Source: Tridacna crocea (Eukaryota > Mollusca > Bivalvia > Cardiida > Cardiidae). Taken from it: a stretch of 64,000 nt of DNA. Below, in pieces: positions 36,616 through 47,783 of this stretch. Numbering within the stretch: the stretch's first letter is position 1; each line of letters begins with the position of its first letter. Location: positions 66,367,277-66,431,276 of the forward strand of contig OX031056.1 of NCBI GenBank assembly GCA_943736015.1, in the 5' to 3' direction. The notes beneath the pieces are model-generated. The model searched no databases and was not told the origin of the DNA. It saw nothing but the letters and a program-made list of their open reading frames with translations. The translations under genes and the position numbers were made by a program.

Positions 36616-36866
36616 ACTCTTTACCCCAAACAACAAAATCATAGACTCATCAGAATTGAAAGCATTCGCAGACGACAAAATAAATGTGACTCAAATATTG
36701 AAATTTGGTTCGGGAAGGGTGAAAAGCATTGTGGGAAAAGGAGAAACAGGAGAAAGGAGAAACATTGTGGAAAAAAGGAGAAAATGCATTTTCTCCTTTT
36801 CCCACAATTAATTCAAAAGACTTCTTTCCCTGGGTTGTCAAGTCAGGATTGTGTGGTACAGAATTA
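36612..36866 (-). mobile_element. TTAA MITE family A, rearranged core
   Basis: Shares TTAA with the previous copy. The left hairpin arm is repeated (GGAGAAACAGGAGAAAGGAG) and the loop is lost. Confidence 0.75.
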
Positions 36867-37072
36867 ATCATTTACCACACATTCCTGCATTGTAACAACC
36901 CTGGAAATCTGAATATTTGAAAACATTGTAAGAAAAAGAGAAAATGCTGGCAACAAGCATTTTCTCCTTTTCCCACAAAGTTTTTCTTACCTTTCAATCG
37001 CATTTAAATTGTTGACTACAGAAGCTTTCAACTTGTATAAGTCTAAGATAATGTCGGTTGGTAAGGAGTTAA
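36863..37072 (+). mobile_element. TTAA MITE family A
   Basis: Third member of a three-copy chain sharing TTAA sites (36381-37072). Imperfect hairpin (GCTGGCAACAAGC). Confidence 0.8.
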
Positions 37073-37959
37073 ATTCACAAAAGGCAAATTTTCAACCCAT
37101 GTCTGCCTGCCATAGGCTGATCTCCTTTTTTTTGCAGGTTCTGTTAGCCCCCTTTTTAACAGAGCATTGTTCATTTATTACGTAATGAAAAGTGCAATAA
37201 TGGCTAGCCAGCAGCGATATGAAATACACGAGTCAATTTTTAGATGCACCGTGCAAATAAATTCCCATCAGCTGTCAGATGTGACAGTTTTAATTCAAAA
37301 TAAGTCCACTCCAATTTTAAGTCCATTACATCCTCAAAATGTGTGCACTGTTAACCCATTCTCATACAGGCCATATCATTTAGGCATACAAATTAACTTT
37401 AAACAAGATACACAAATAAATAAAAAAATACTTTTTTAAAATGGAAAACACTCTTGGAAAAAGAGTAATAACATAAACCCTAAATGTTTTAATATGCAAA
37501 ATGTAAACAGCCATGTATTCATCTAGATATTCCTCTTTTCAACTGCTTGTTTCCAACCCTTCAAAGCATGTTTCTGAGAATATATTTCTAACGTTTTTCC
37601 TCAAATAGTGAAATACCATTCCTACAAAAGAAGCATATGATTAATTAAATTCGCAGTGCATGTACTTAGCTAACCAAAAGATGTCATACAAAGATTGAAA
37701 TTATGCTACTTTTTCAATAAATGGATGGAATATTACAACATCACCCAACATAAATCAAAGTTGGTCTGCCATAAAGGCAGTTAAGGGAGATTTCAAAGGA
37801 CTAAAGCATTAACTTATCAATTAAGTTATTTCATCAGAAAATACAGAATCTCTTGAGGAATGAGCGCTAAACTTTGTAACATTACTTGCAGATTCATGTA
37901 TCTAAGTTATAATCACAAATTCTGCAAAATAAACTTTATCAGCATTACTCTTCGATAGT
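37073..37959. other. Unassigned intron
   Basis: A family H trace at 37085-37160 (CCCATGTCTGCCTGCCATAGG); otherwise AT-rich with no exon, repeat or frame that I can support. Confidence 0.5.
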
Positions 37960-38185
37960 TTAACCTTTCACCACACAATGTCGACTTGATGCTCCTGGAA
38001 AAGAAGACATTTGAAAACATTGTGGGAAAAGAAGAAAATGCTGGTAACCAGCATTTTCTCCTTTTCCCACAATGTTTTCTACTCTATCATAGAAAAATTA
38101 CACCATTTGAGCCATACTGAAATTGTCATCTGCAAATGCTTTCAATTTGGACAAGGCTTTATTTTTGTCATCTGGTGAAGGGTTA
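37960..38185 (+). mobile_element. TTAA MITE family A
   Basis: TTAA both ends, near-perfect hairpin. Confidence 0.86.
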
Positions 38186-38330
38186 ACTCTGTAAAAGCCA
38201 CAAATTCTAGACTCATCCCTAATTGGACAGATTTCAAGCCCACTAATTACATGTGTTTCAACTGACACAATAATGTCTTTCAGGGGAAAGAAGAGAAAAG
38301 AGAAGTAGAAAATGCTGATTACATCTTAAT
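38182..38330 (-). mobile_element. TTAA MITE relic
   Basis: Begins at the shared TTAA (TTAACTCTGTAAAAGCCAC); later parts barely recognisable. Confidence 0.4.
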
Positions 38331-38345
38331 GGCTAGAACAAAGCT

Positions 38346-38560
38346 TAAACCCTTTACTAAACAATCCAATGTTTTCATATTTCTACCTGACTTTTGAAAA
38401 CATTGTGGGGAAATCAAGAAAATGCTGCTAACTGGTATTTTCTTTTTTCTGCCACAATGTTTTCACCCTATGAAAGACAAAAATAATCTTGTTAGTTTAG
38501 TCAAATTTATCTTCTCAAAAACCTGTTTTTTGAACAATTCTAATATTTTATGGTCTAGCA
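38346..38560 (+). mobile_element. TTAA MITE, worn
   Basis: TAAACCCTTTACTAAACAATC, hairpin arms traceable (GGAAATCAAGAAAATGCTGC), right end lost. Confidence 0.6.
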
Positions 38561-38725
38561 CCTACTCTAAGCAATTTCAATATCAACTACAAGGAAAAAC
38601 ATGATGACATTTTAATTTTTCACAGAGCACTGTGAGCTCATAATTATGCACTGTGTTGTGCATCAGAACATAAGTCAGAACATAATTCATATAGCAATTT
38701 TATCATAACTATTGCAAGACCTCCA

Positions 38726-38925
38726 GGGCCCGTATTCACCAACCATTCTTGAGAATATTCTTAGTCTTATTCTCCAAGGTTTTCCAGATTTGTAAGTAAC
38801 ACAACTTCTGATTGGCTAAACCATTCGGTTTAGCCAATCAGAAGTTGTGTTACTTCCAAATGTAGAAAATTATGGAGAATAAGACCAAGAATGTTCTTAA
38901 GAATGGTTGGTGAATACGGGCCCTG
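38726..38925. repeat. Family E palindromic element
   Basis: GGGCCCGTATTCACCAACCA at the left and its inverse at the right; centre ACCATTCGGTTTAGCCAATC. The best preserved copy with that at 52279. Confidence 0.85.
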
Positions 38926-39294
38926 GTATAAGATTCAAAAGGCCTTGAAAACTGTGTATACAGAGTTGTCTTTGGCTTTTGTATTGGGCTAATGTAACAA
39001 GAACAAGAATTATCTAGCTAAAAACATGGTATTGAATCTTGTCAGCAATCAACAGGAAGGTAATTCTTATTACCCATCAACTAACTGTAGGTCAGAATTG
39101 TGAAAAAAATATAACAATAAAGTGAAACAGTTCAGGAAACTTTTAAAATATTGCAAAAGTTGCTGTTTAGCCTAAAGAGTGCCTTTCATACCTTTGGTTG
39201 CATTTGATATGGATGAAAGATATGTAACTTAACTGCATTGTGAAGGAGATTGACAGAGGAGCTACACTCTGCAGAAAAGGGCAGTTAACTCATT

Positions 39295-39513
39295 ACCAAA
39301 TGACAATATTTTAGGCTTGTCCAAATCGAAAGCATTAGCAGACAACAAAATAAAGGTGACTGAAAATTTGAAATTTGTTTTGTAAAGAGTAGAAAACATT
39401 GTGGGAAAAGGAGAAAATGCTGGTTACCAACATTTTCTCCTTTTCCCACAATGTTTTCTAGAGGCTTCTTTCTCAGGGGCGTTAAAAGTAGGAATTTTGT
39501 GGTAATGGATTAA
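39295..39513 (-). mobile_element. TTAA MITE family A
   Basis: Full length, hairpin almost intact. Confidence 0.86.
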
Positions 39514-39738
39514 CCCTTAACACACAATGACGACTTGACTACCCTGATGTAGAAGCCTTCTGAACAGACTGTGGGAAAAGGAGAAAATGCTGGTAACCAG
39601 CATTTTCTCCTTTTCCCATAATGTTTTCTGTCTATCCTTCCCAAATCGGATTTCAATTTTTCAGACACACTTATTTTGTTGTCTGCAACTGCTTCCAATT
39701 TGGACCAGTCAAGAAATTTTTTGTTTGGTAAGAGTTGA
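39510..39738 (+). mobile_element. TTAA MITE family A
   Basis: Tail-to-tail with the previous copy, sharing its TTAA; 3' worn to TTGA. Confidence 0.82.
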
Positions 39739-39839
39739 TGCATCTCTTTAATGCATTTTACCAACTCCTCACGTAACATCCATTTTAACAAACGTTACCG
39801 ACAAAATCATTAGATAGATTGGTCATTTGACATGCAGAA

Positions 39840-40320
39840 AACTGACATGCAAAAATTTCAACCCAGGTCAGACTGCTTGGACCCCAGAAGCTGAAATTAC
39901 TCAAAACTTTTTTTGCAACTGTATTAAACCCCCTTTCCACAGAGCATTACTTATATCTATTCAGCTCTCAGAGTAAAAGATTCTGTAGACCTAGGATCAG
40001 AGTGCATGAAATATGCTACCAGATCCTGATCTACTCTGTATCATATAAAAATCTACTGTATGAAAGGCACACTTAAGACCATAATGGTGTGCAACATGCA
40101 AGAAGGGGCTTCTGGACATTTGCATAAAGTGCCATCTTGATCAGCTTGCGCAATCCGCACAGGCTAATCTGAGACAGCACAATACATCAACCTTAGATTT
40201 TGTCCAACATTAGACATGCGTGAAACAGAAATTCACACACAAACGGAAAATGTTGTCTTGGATCAGACTATGCAGGGTGATCTGGGCAACACTTTCGCAA
40301 ATGTCCGAAATGTTCCTATT
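39840..40320. repeat. Family G and H repeats
   Basis: Family G core at 39970-40045 (CTAGGATCAGAGTGCATGAA). Family H type at 40085-40310 with CTTGCGCAATCCGCACAGGC and AGACTATGCAGGGTGATCTG. Confidence 0.5.
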
Positions 40321-40429
40321 CACATTTTGCAGTCCATATTACCATAAGTATAAATGAAAACAAAAAAAACAGATTAAACTATCAAATTAACTTATTATAT
40401 CAACTAAACAACATGTGACTCCTGCCTAA

Positions 40430-40640
40430 AATTATGATTTACATTTTGAGCGTAAAATAATACATTAGAACCTTTATTTTCAGTTTCATTGTGAAATGTT
40501 CTCAGAAGTTTCAAGACTTGTTTTTCGTTAGAATATCTCGTCTGCTTTACGAGATCCAAGATCAGATCAATATATTCTTTCGATGTTTGATCTTCATACA
40601 TGCTGTCTAAAGGTAACAGAAGTTGCTTTAGGCACTTAAA
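40430..40640 (-). other. Unidentified coding-looking island
   Basis: A minus-strand frame reads QLLLPLDSMYEDQTSK, EYIDLILDLVKQTRYS, NEKQVLKLLRTFHNET, ENKGSN. The composition is unlike the repeats and looks like real protein (amphipathic helices). A good acceptor (TTACCTTTAG) precedes DSMYED, but that start is phase 1 and does not fit between the phase 0 myosin exons; a weaker acceptor before QLLL with a GTATTA donor would be phase 0-0. It may be a myosin loop 1 cassette, an exon of another gene, or a captured fragment. No family is recognised. Confidence 0.3.
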
Positions 40641-40645
40641 TATTA

Positions 40646-40874
40646 TCAACCCTTTCCCAAACAAGCCCTTGTTTTTACCTGTCTGCAGTACAAGCCTTTT
40701 GAAAACACTGTGGGAAAAGGAGAAATTGCTCGTAATGAGCAATTTCTCCTTTTCCCACAGTTGTTTTCTGCCCCTTCAAATAATTTTCTGCCATTGTTAT
40801 GAAAGTTAAAATTGTCGTCTGCAAACTTTTTCAATTTGGAAGAGTCTAAAATTTGTCCTTTGGGAAAGGGTTAA
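40646..40874 (+). mobile_element. TTAA MITE family C
   Basis: CAACCCTTTCCCAAACAAGC; core GGAGAAATTGCTCGTAATGA and inverse intact. Abuts the unidentified coding-looking island. Confidence 0.85.
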
Positions 40875-40969
40875 AAGTTTAATAGAAACCAACTGCAGTT
40901 CTTCAATTGCTAGCTATTTCATCCACTGCTTTGCTTTCATCCCTACACTTTCAATCTTATCTTCACATC

Positions 40970-41070
40970 ATCCTGTAGAAGAAGGCTTTTGAAAACATTT
41001 CAGAAAAAGAAGGAATGCTGAGGACTAGCATTTTATTGCAAGATTTTCTGCCTTCTCATGCATATAAATA
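40970..41070. mobile_element. TTAA MITE fragment
   Basis: AGAAGGCTTTTGAAAACATTT and a worn hairpin only. Confidence 0.4.
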
Positions 41071-41316
41071 TTTCAATTCCTATTTTGATTTGTCGCCAGC
41101 ATAGGCTCACAACTTTTTACTCTAACAAGTTGTAACAATAGTAAACTTAGCTATGTTTATCCATGCTTTTCAAAGAAGTTTCCAACATGTCTACTGCAAA
41201 GCTGTATCAAAAGGCAATGAGGTATGATGTATATATGCCAGATGTTTGAAAACCTAGAGCATGCACAGATTAGCATTTTTAAGGTCTTATACAATGTTTT
41301 TTTGTCACAATGTTCT

Positions 41317-41553
41317 TTATCTCTTTACCAAAGGACAAAATTTGAAACTGTCCCAAAAGAAGAAAATTTGCAGATATCAATTTTATGAAGGGCTTTTTTT
41401 ATGAGATCTGTATTTGAAAGAAGAAACCTATGGTAAAAGGAGATAATGCTGGTTACCAGCAGTGACCAGCATTTACTCTTTTTCCAACAATGTTTTCAAA
41501 ATCCTTTTTCCTTCGGATCACTTAATCATGGGATTCTTTGATAAAGGGTACAA
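41317..41553 (-). mobile_element. TTAA MITE family A, worn
   Basis: Loop doubled (GGTTACCAGCAGTGACCAGC); both target sites mutated. 41554-42065 downstream is unassigned. Confidence 0.65.
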
Positions 41554-42065
41554 TGCTGCTGTATGAAATAATAATTTCTACAAGAAAGTGTATTTACTTT
41601 GTTCTGTTTTCACTTCTGAAATGACTGAAAATAACAGAAGAGGTACTAGGTACAACAATGCACCTCTGATACAAGGCAAATCTACAGTACAGCACACAGA
41701 ACATCACTCTCCTCTTGAAAACATGGAAAGGACATCAGTTATTTACAGCAAATTAATTTCATAGTAAAAGAAATAATGTGAATTTTATGTATTGTAAGAT
41801 GAAATTCTGTGTACATGGCAAAAATTTGTATCTTGATAATTACCACTGATGGGCTCTATTAGAAACTGATTACCATGTCAGACCAGAATTTCTGAAAAGG
41901 GCCTTAACTCCAGCATTGCTGTCTTACTTTGGACTATTTTCTGAATAAAAATGGTGCCCTTCAAGGTTATTTCAAAGATTATACACTGCTGCTTATTGAA
42001 GTCAAGGCCAAACATTAGATACGTTATGTCCATATCCTGAAGGAAACACTGAAGGGCCTAAAACT

Positions 42066-42291
42066 TTAACCCTTTCCAAAATGACAAATTTTGGACCCTT
42101 CCAAACGGAAAGAGTTTGCAGATGACAATTTCTGATTTGGAGAAAATGGCAGAAAGTTCTCAAAAAGAGTAGAAAACACTGTGGGAAAAGGAGAAATTGC
42201 TCATTACGAGCAATTTCTCCTTTTCCCAGTGTTTTCAAAATACTTTTACTGAAGACAAGTAAAAACAAGGACTTGTTTGGGAAACGGTTAA
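42066..42291 (-). mobile_element. TTAA MITE family C
   Basis: TTAA at both ends; the right arm lacks CACA (CCTTTTCCCAGTGTTTTC). 42292-42909 that follows is unassigned. Confidence 0.86.
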
Positions 42292-42909
42292 GCTCAAGCG
42301 TATTTATTTATACTCCTGATTAACATTCAGAGTGTGTGTGTGAAATTTACTAGTTCTAATTGACGTTGCATAAATCTTGTTTTCAGCAGATCAGACCAAA
42401 AACACAAACATAATTAAAGACTGAGGTCCTACCTTGGGATGCATGAGCACTAACAAATAATCTACAGAAACAAGTTTTAACAATCCACTATAAGTAACAT
42501 GAAATATATGCACTCATCTTTAAGGGAGAAAGGCGTACCATATAGAAAAATGTTAACCTTGATCTCCAAAATATTTTTGACTACAAACTTACCATCAACC
42601 TTCAGTCTTTAAGGGCTTTTTTGACATATTTAAATTCTATTTTCTTTATAAGGCATAATTAGCGCTACTGCAGTAACTAATGCTCAAACTAAAGGGTCCT
42701 CCAACATATCTTATTTCATAGTAATGGTATCACCTTCCTTCCACAAGGATTTTTCATCTTAACTTATCGGGCCAATACCATGTGTCTGCAAAGAACTACT
42801 TCCATACTCCATGAAATAACATTAAAGCTCTGAATGAACAGAACTGTAGTCATCATTACTGAGACTGTAAATCAAGAAAACGCAAAATTGTGAATTTGGA
42901 CCCGTTTCC

Positions 42910-43138
42910 TTAACCCTTTACTCCATAGATACTCGTTTCTACACATTGCTTGTAGGAGCCTTTGGAAAACATTGTGACAAAAGGTGAAATTGCTCGTCAC
43001 GAGCAATTTCACCTTTTGTCACAATGTTTTCTATGCTATCAAAAGGTGTCCCATACACATGAAAAACGGCTTCATTCTTGCTGTTATTTAGGGTCAATTA
43101 GAGACACCATAGAAATGCCTTATAGGGTAAAGGGTTAA
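42910..43138 (+). mobile_element. TTAA MITE family B
   Basis: Full length, perfect hairpin (GACAAAAGGTGAAATTGCTC and inverse). Confidence 0.88.
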
Positions 43139-43367
43139 CCCATTACCACACAATCCCTACTTTTGATGCCCCTGAGAAAGAAGCCTTTAGAAAACATTGT
43201 GGGAAAAGGAGAAAATGCTGGTACCCAGCATTTTCTCCTTTCCCACAATGTCTTCTATCTACCCTTCTCAAAACAAATTTCCAATTTTCAGTCACTTCTA
43301 TTTTGTCGTCTACAAATGCTTTCAATTTGGACCAGTCTGAAATATTGTCGTTTGGTAATGGGGTTAA
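43135..43367 (+). mobile_element. TTAA MITE family A
   Basis: Shares TTAA with the family B copy; near consensus. Confidence 0.86.
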
Positions 43368-43580
43368 TATATACATCATTTTCACCCTTGAAGTGCCTAA
43401 TATACAATCAAGGACAGTTGAGATCATGATATGACTGTAAAGAAACTTGCAATTTGATATTGGATCTATCATATTCTCCTTTTCCCACGCACAACATTTA
43501 TACTTGTTTAAAGACAAATAACACTACTAAGTCTTGAACTATAATGAATTTGTCATGTGCATAATTATATTCTCAAGATT

Positions 43581-43809
43581 TCAACTCTTTACCAAGCGAT
43601 AAAACTTTAGATTGATCCAAATTCAAAGCATTTGTAGACAACGAAATAAATATGACTCAAAAATTGGAAATTGACTTTGGAACAGTGGAAAACTTTATGG
43701 GTAAAGGAGAAAATGCTGCTTACCAGCATTTTCTCCTTTTCCCATAACGTTTTCAGAGGGCTTCTTCCTCAGGGTCGTAAAAACCAGGGATTGTTTGGTA
43801 AAGGATTAA
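43581..43809 (-). mobile_element. TTAA MITE family A
   Basis: 5' worn to TCAA; hairpin good. Lies about 230 nt from the candidate microexon. Confidence 0.83.
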
Positions 43810-44037
43810 TTAAGTCCAAATTTCTTTGATTGGCAAAGGGCTCACACGTCACTATGGAAGTAGTTCTCGGTCAAACAAGGATAGAAATTTTGAAACAAAA
43901 ACAAGCATATGAACTAAACCTGTCCTAGCATGCAGCATCAACAACAGTACAAAACTCTGTGGAAGCAAGGCTAAAGGCAACTGAAGAAGAGTGGGCTCTG
44001 TAACTGTCTGTCTGTCACCCTATTTCTAAATACTTAC

Positions 44038-44055
44038 GAGATTGATATCCTTGCT
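44038..44055 (-). CDS. Candidate 18-nt loop 1 microexon of the myosin gene
   Basis: AGCAAGGATATCAATCTC, reading SKDINL, phase 0 to 0, followed by a strong donor (GTAAGTATTT). Its AG is the first one after a long CT-rich tract (CTTTTTTTCTCTCTCTCTTT). Joined to the next exon it would read [14 protein letters not shown], at the known alternative-insert site of myosin II loop 1. This is inference from splice signals, frame and position only. Confidence 0.4.
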
Positions 44056-44329
44056 CTATTAACCACAACAGTGGAATTTTCCCCACAAAGAGAGAGAGAA
44101 AAAAAGAAACATTCATTAGACATGCCTTTCCACCACAACAAGAGAAAATTGTAGAACTTGGTCATGCTTCCCCTGCAAACTACATACTCTTTATGTTTTA
44201 TGACCAGTTATATCACGATCTTTTGCAGTGGGCGTTATTGTTCTTTTTCATGTCCTCAAAGTTCTCTAATAGGTACAGATATAGTGATTGCATAATTAGA
44301 ACAGACAGCATGAGGAGTCTTTTATTTTC

Positions 44330-44515
44330 TTAATTCATTTTCAGAAGACAATTCTTTAGACTCGACAAAACTAAAAACTATTACAAACTACAAATTGTAT
44401 AAGAAAAAAAAGCAAAATTTATCTTAATAGCAAGGTAGAAAATATTAGAAATGAAGAAAATGTTGGTTACCAGCATTTTCTCCTTTTCTTACAATAAAAG
44501 CCTTTTGAAAATTGA
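44330..44515 (-). mobile_element. TTAA MITE relic
   Basis: AAAATGTTGGTTACCAGCATT is clear; ends gone. Confidence 0.5.
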
Positions 44516-44811
44516 GATTACAGGATAAAGGGAAATGTGCTGGTATAACCAATACTGAATTATCCTCCATTTGAAATATGAAACGGATAATTGATATCAC
44601 TTCCTTAAAATATGACAATCATACTCTCAAGCTATAAACACTTGACTTTTCATCATTGCAATACATGTACCTCTATATATGGCTTTATAAATATCTGGTA
44701 AAAGGGGCCATTGCTCATAATGAACAATTTTTCTACTTGTGATGATTCTCTCATCATCTCCTTACCATTAATATACCTAAAACCATCCTAATTTCTTTTC
44801 TTTCTTTGTTA

Positions 44812-45093
44812 TTAACTCTTACCAGATTTCATTTTAAACTAGTCCAAAATGAAAGCATATTCCTCACAACAAATCCAAATTAATGTGGATCATCAAATGA
44901 ATGGATTTGTTCTTGACAGGATGGAAAACACTGTGGGAAAGGAAGGGGCCTTTTGAAAACAGTTTGGGAAAAGGAGAAAAGGTTTTCTACCCAGTCAAAA
45001 AGCCAACCTTTAATTATACTACCTTCAATTTTGTAAGCTGCAGATGCTTTCAATATGGACACATCTAAAATTTGTTGTTGAGTAAAGGGTTAA
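44812..45093. mobile_element. Composite of two TTAA MITE halves
   Basis: Left half reads in minus orientation (TTAACTCTTACCAGATTTC to GTGGGAAAGGAAG) and then switches to a plus-orientation right half starting GCCTTTTGAAAAC. Confidence 0.6.
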
Positions 45094-45763
45094 TGTCGAG
45101 TAGCAGATGTCTGCCTGCACAGACATCATGAAGATGGGTCAAACATCACATAACAGCAGTGACAAACTGCTGCACTTCACCTGTAAACCATATCAGCTAA
45201 ACAAAGCATAGCATCTATACATCCAATATATCTATGAATACAGTCTATAAACGATGCCTGCAAACCAATGATGCTATAAATCTTGAGATACATGCCATCA
45301 TCAGTATGTTGCTTTCAAGCAGATACTTTTCTTATCCACAAAAAAGTATGAATGCATTAAACTGTAGAGACTAGCTAAGTCTAAAATCCTTATTACCAAC
45401 TTATGTATAAATTTTCAATTTTTTAGAAGATACAAGGTGTAGAATGCTGGACCTCTAGAAAACATTTTGTGACAATAGAGCAATTCACTAATTGTCACAA
45501 ACTTATAGAAATTTTTTCAAGCATGTCAACTCTAGAATTAGGATTTGTGCCTGCATCTGGCCATGTGAAGGGATAAGAAAATGGCATGAGATCTGCTAGC
45601 ATTATGAATAATTATTATTTCTATAGTGTAACTAACAAAATGCTGCAGCATGCATGCATGTCACTCTCATCAAACATTGAAAGAACTTCTGTAATCATAC
45701 TGCCTAAAAATGAGGCAAAAAGCATAAAGAAAACTACAGTTTCAATAGGAAACCATGTCTGTC

Positions 45764-45993
45764 TTAACCCTTTACTCCATAGATACTCATTTTGACACAT
45801 CAAGACCAGACAGCTTTTGAAAACATTGTGGGAAAAGGAGAAATTGCTCGTAACGAACTATTTCTCCTTTTCCCACAATGTTTTTCACTCAATCAGATAC
45901 TCGTTTCCCCATTTGTCCATGTTTTTGATATCATATGTTTATTTGCTGCTGAATCGAAAGAGCCTAAGATTGGCATATGAGGTAAAGGGTTAA
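45764..45993 (+). mobile_element. Hybrid TTAA MITE (B end, C core)
   Basis: Left end TTAACCCTTTACTCCATAG as in family B; core GGAGAAATTGCTCGTAACGA as in C; right flank (CCCCATTTGTCCATG, GAATCGAAAGAGCC) found in neither. Confidence 0.75.
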
Positions 45994-46978
45994 ATAAAAG
46001 CACCATGTGTAAATGTGCCATTGCTTGGCGAAGTTGCTTTTCAGTGAAAATTTTAATTGAGAAAAGAGGCAAAATTTTGTCATAAAATATTTGGATGGGT
46101 TATCTTCCCTATTTGTATGGTTCCCTTTTTGATATTTAACAGTTTATCTAAATCTGTCAAGTAAGTGTCTATAGATACAACGATACAACACAGATATCAT
46201 TAAATGTCAAAGTTTTCTACAACTATGTTGAGGCAGACGACACCAGGGCTATGACAATAACCACTTCATATTCAGAGGCAACCAAGCTAAAATTTGCAAG
46301 TAGAAATAATGTTACTGGAGAGTCTTTCAATGTTTGATTCCATCATAACTCGTAACTTTATGTAACTATGGCGATGCATATTGGTGAAAATGTCCAGTGA
46401 TATAATCTGCTGTTTTTCATTATTCTAACCAAGTACAAAATTAGGTCCTGTAGACATTTATTCCTCTAAAGAGACATTGCATACATTTGTCACAAACAGC
46501 CACAACAAAAGATGTTGCATTGCTTTCTGGTTTGACCTAAAGAGATGGTAAGTATAATGCTGTGTTAATGATCCTTCCCGAAGAGTTCAATCTTAACAAA
46601 AGCTGGATAGATATTGTTGGAACATCTTAATTTTTGGGTTCCCACACTTAATCAATGTCTTGTACAAAATGTAGTTTCATAGTAATGTAGATTCCATTGT
46701 GATATCATACGTTTACAGTTCAGGTGGACATTACAATATTTTTCATCTATCATTATGTCATTACCCATTCAGTGTCACAAGCAAAAAGTACAAGATTTTG
46801 AAAATGGCACATACCAAGATCAGACTGCACAGTATGTGCACAGCCATTATTACCTTGGAACAATGTACATGCTTTTATAGTAATGACTGTACATAAAAAA
46901 AACACTGGGTTTCAAAGGATTGTATTTGCAGCCATCAAAAGTGGTCAAGCTTATATGATGCATTTGGCCCAGAAACAA
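45994..46978. other. Unassigned intron
   Basis: AT-rich; one family G trace near 46815 (CAAGATCAGACTGCACAG). No exon or frame supported. Confidence 0.5.
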
Positions 46979-47168
46979 TTAACTCTTTACTAAACAATCC
47001 TGAGTTTTGTTGACGCTGAAAGAGAATTTTAAATACATGTACTTTGTGGAAAAAAAAATGCTTGTAACCAGTAATTTCTCCTTTTCCAACATGTAAGCTT
47101 CTTTTAAGGTTGTCAGCATAATTATAATTTCAATTTGGTCCAGTGTAAAATGTTCTAGTAAGAGTTTA
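46979..47168 (+). mobile_element. TTAA MITE, shortened and worn
   Basis: TTAACTCTTTACTAAACAATC to AGAGTTTA; hairpin eroded. Confidence 0.6.
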
Positions 47169-47550
47169 GCTGAATATCCTAAGGACCTAAAAACATACTT
47201 CACTGATTTATTAGAATGTCCGCTGTATTTATGTCACTTTCTTCCCTGCCATACATTTATGTTTCATACAATAACAAGCTTTCTTGACAAAATTATAAAA
47301 ACTTTGATGCCTATATTACAGATTGTATGAACACTTTTGGTGTTTCTATAAATTTATGTAGTCTCCAAAATTTCATATTTAACCTACTGAAACTGTTGCA
47401 TGGAACTGTTATCTCCAGTTTTCCTGGGAAACAAAGAAAATAGAAAAATGAAGGATGGAGAAGAAATGAAAGATGAGCTAATCTGTGACACTTTGTTTGT
47501 GTCCTGTGTTGTGTAATATTGCCAGCATTTTCTTCCTTTTTCACCATGTT

Positions 47551-47783
47551 TTAACTCTTTATCACACACACAATACCGACTTTTAACAACCCTGAGAGTG
47601 AAGACTTTTGAAAATATTATGGGAAAAGAAGAAAATGCAGGTAGCCAGCATTTTCTTCTTTTCCCATAATGTTTTCTACCTCTCCAAAAACAAGTTTCAA
47701 CTTTTAATTAACATTTGATTTGTCGTCTGCAAATCCTTTCAAATTAGACCAGTCTAAAATTTTGTCGTTTTGTAAAGAGTTAA
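47551..47783 (+). mobile_element. TTAA MITE family A
   Basis: Full length; hairpin nearly perfect, with compensated changes in both arms (GGGAAAAGAAGAAAATGC / GCATTTTCTTCTTTTCCC). Preceded by a 32-nt right-arm scrap (47519-47550). Confidence 0.85.
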
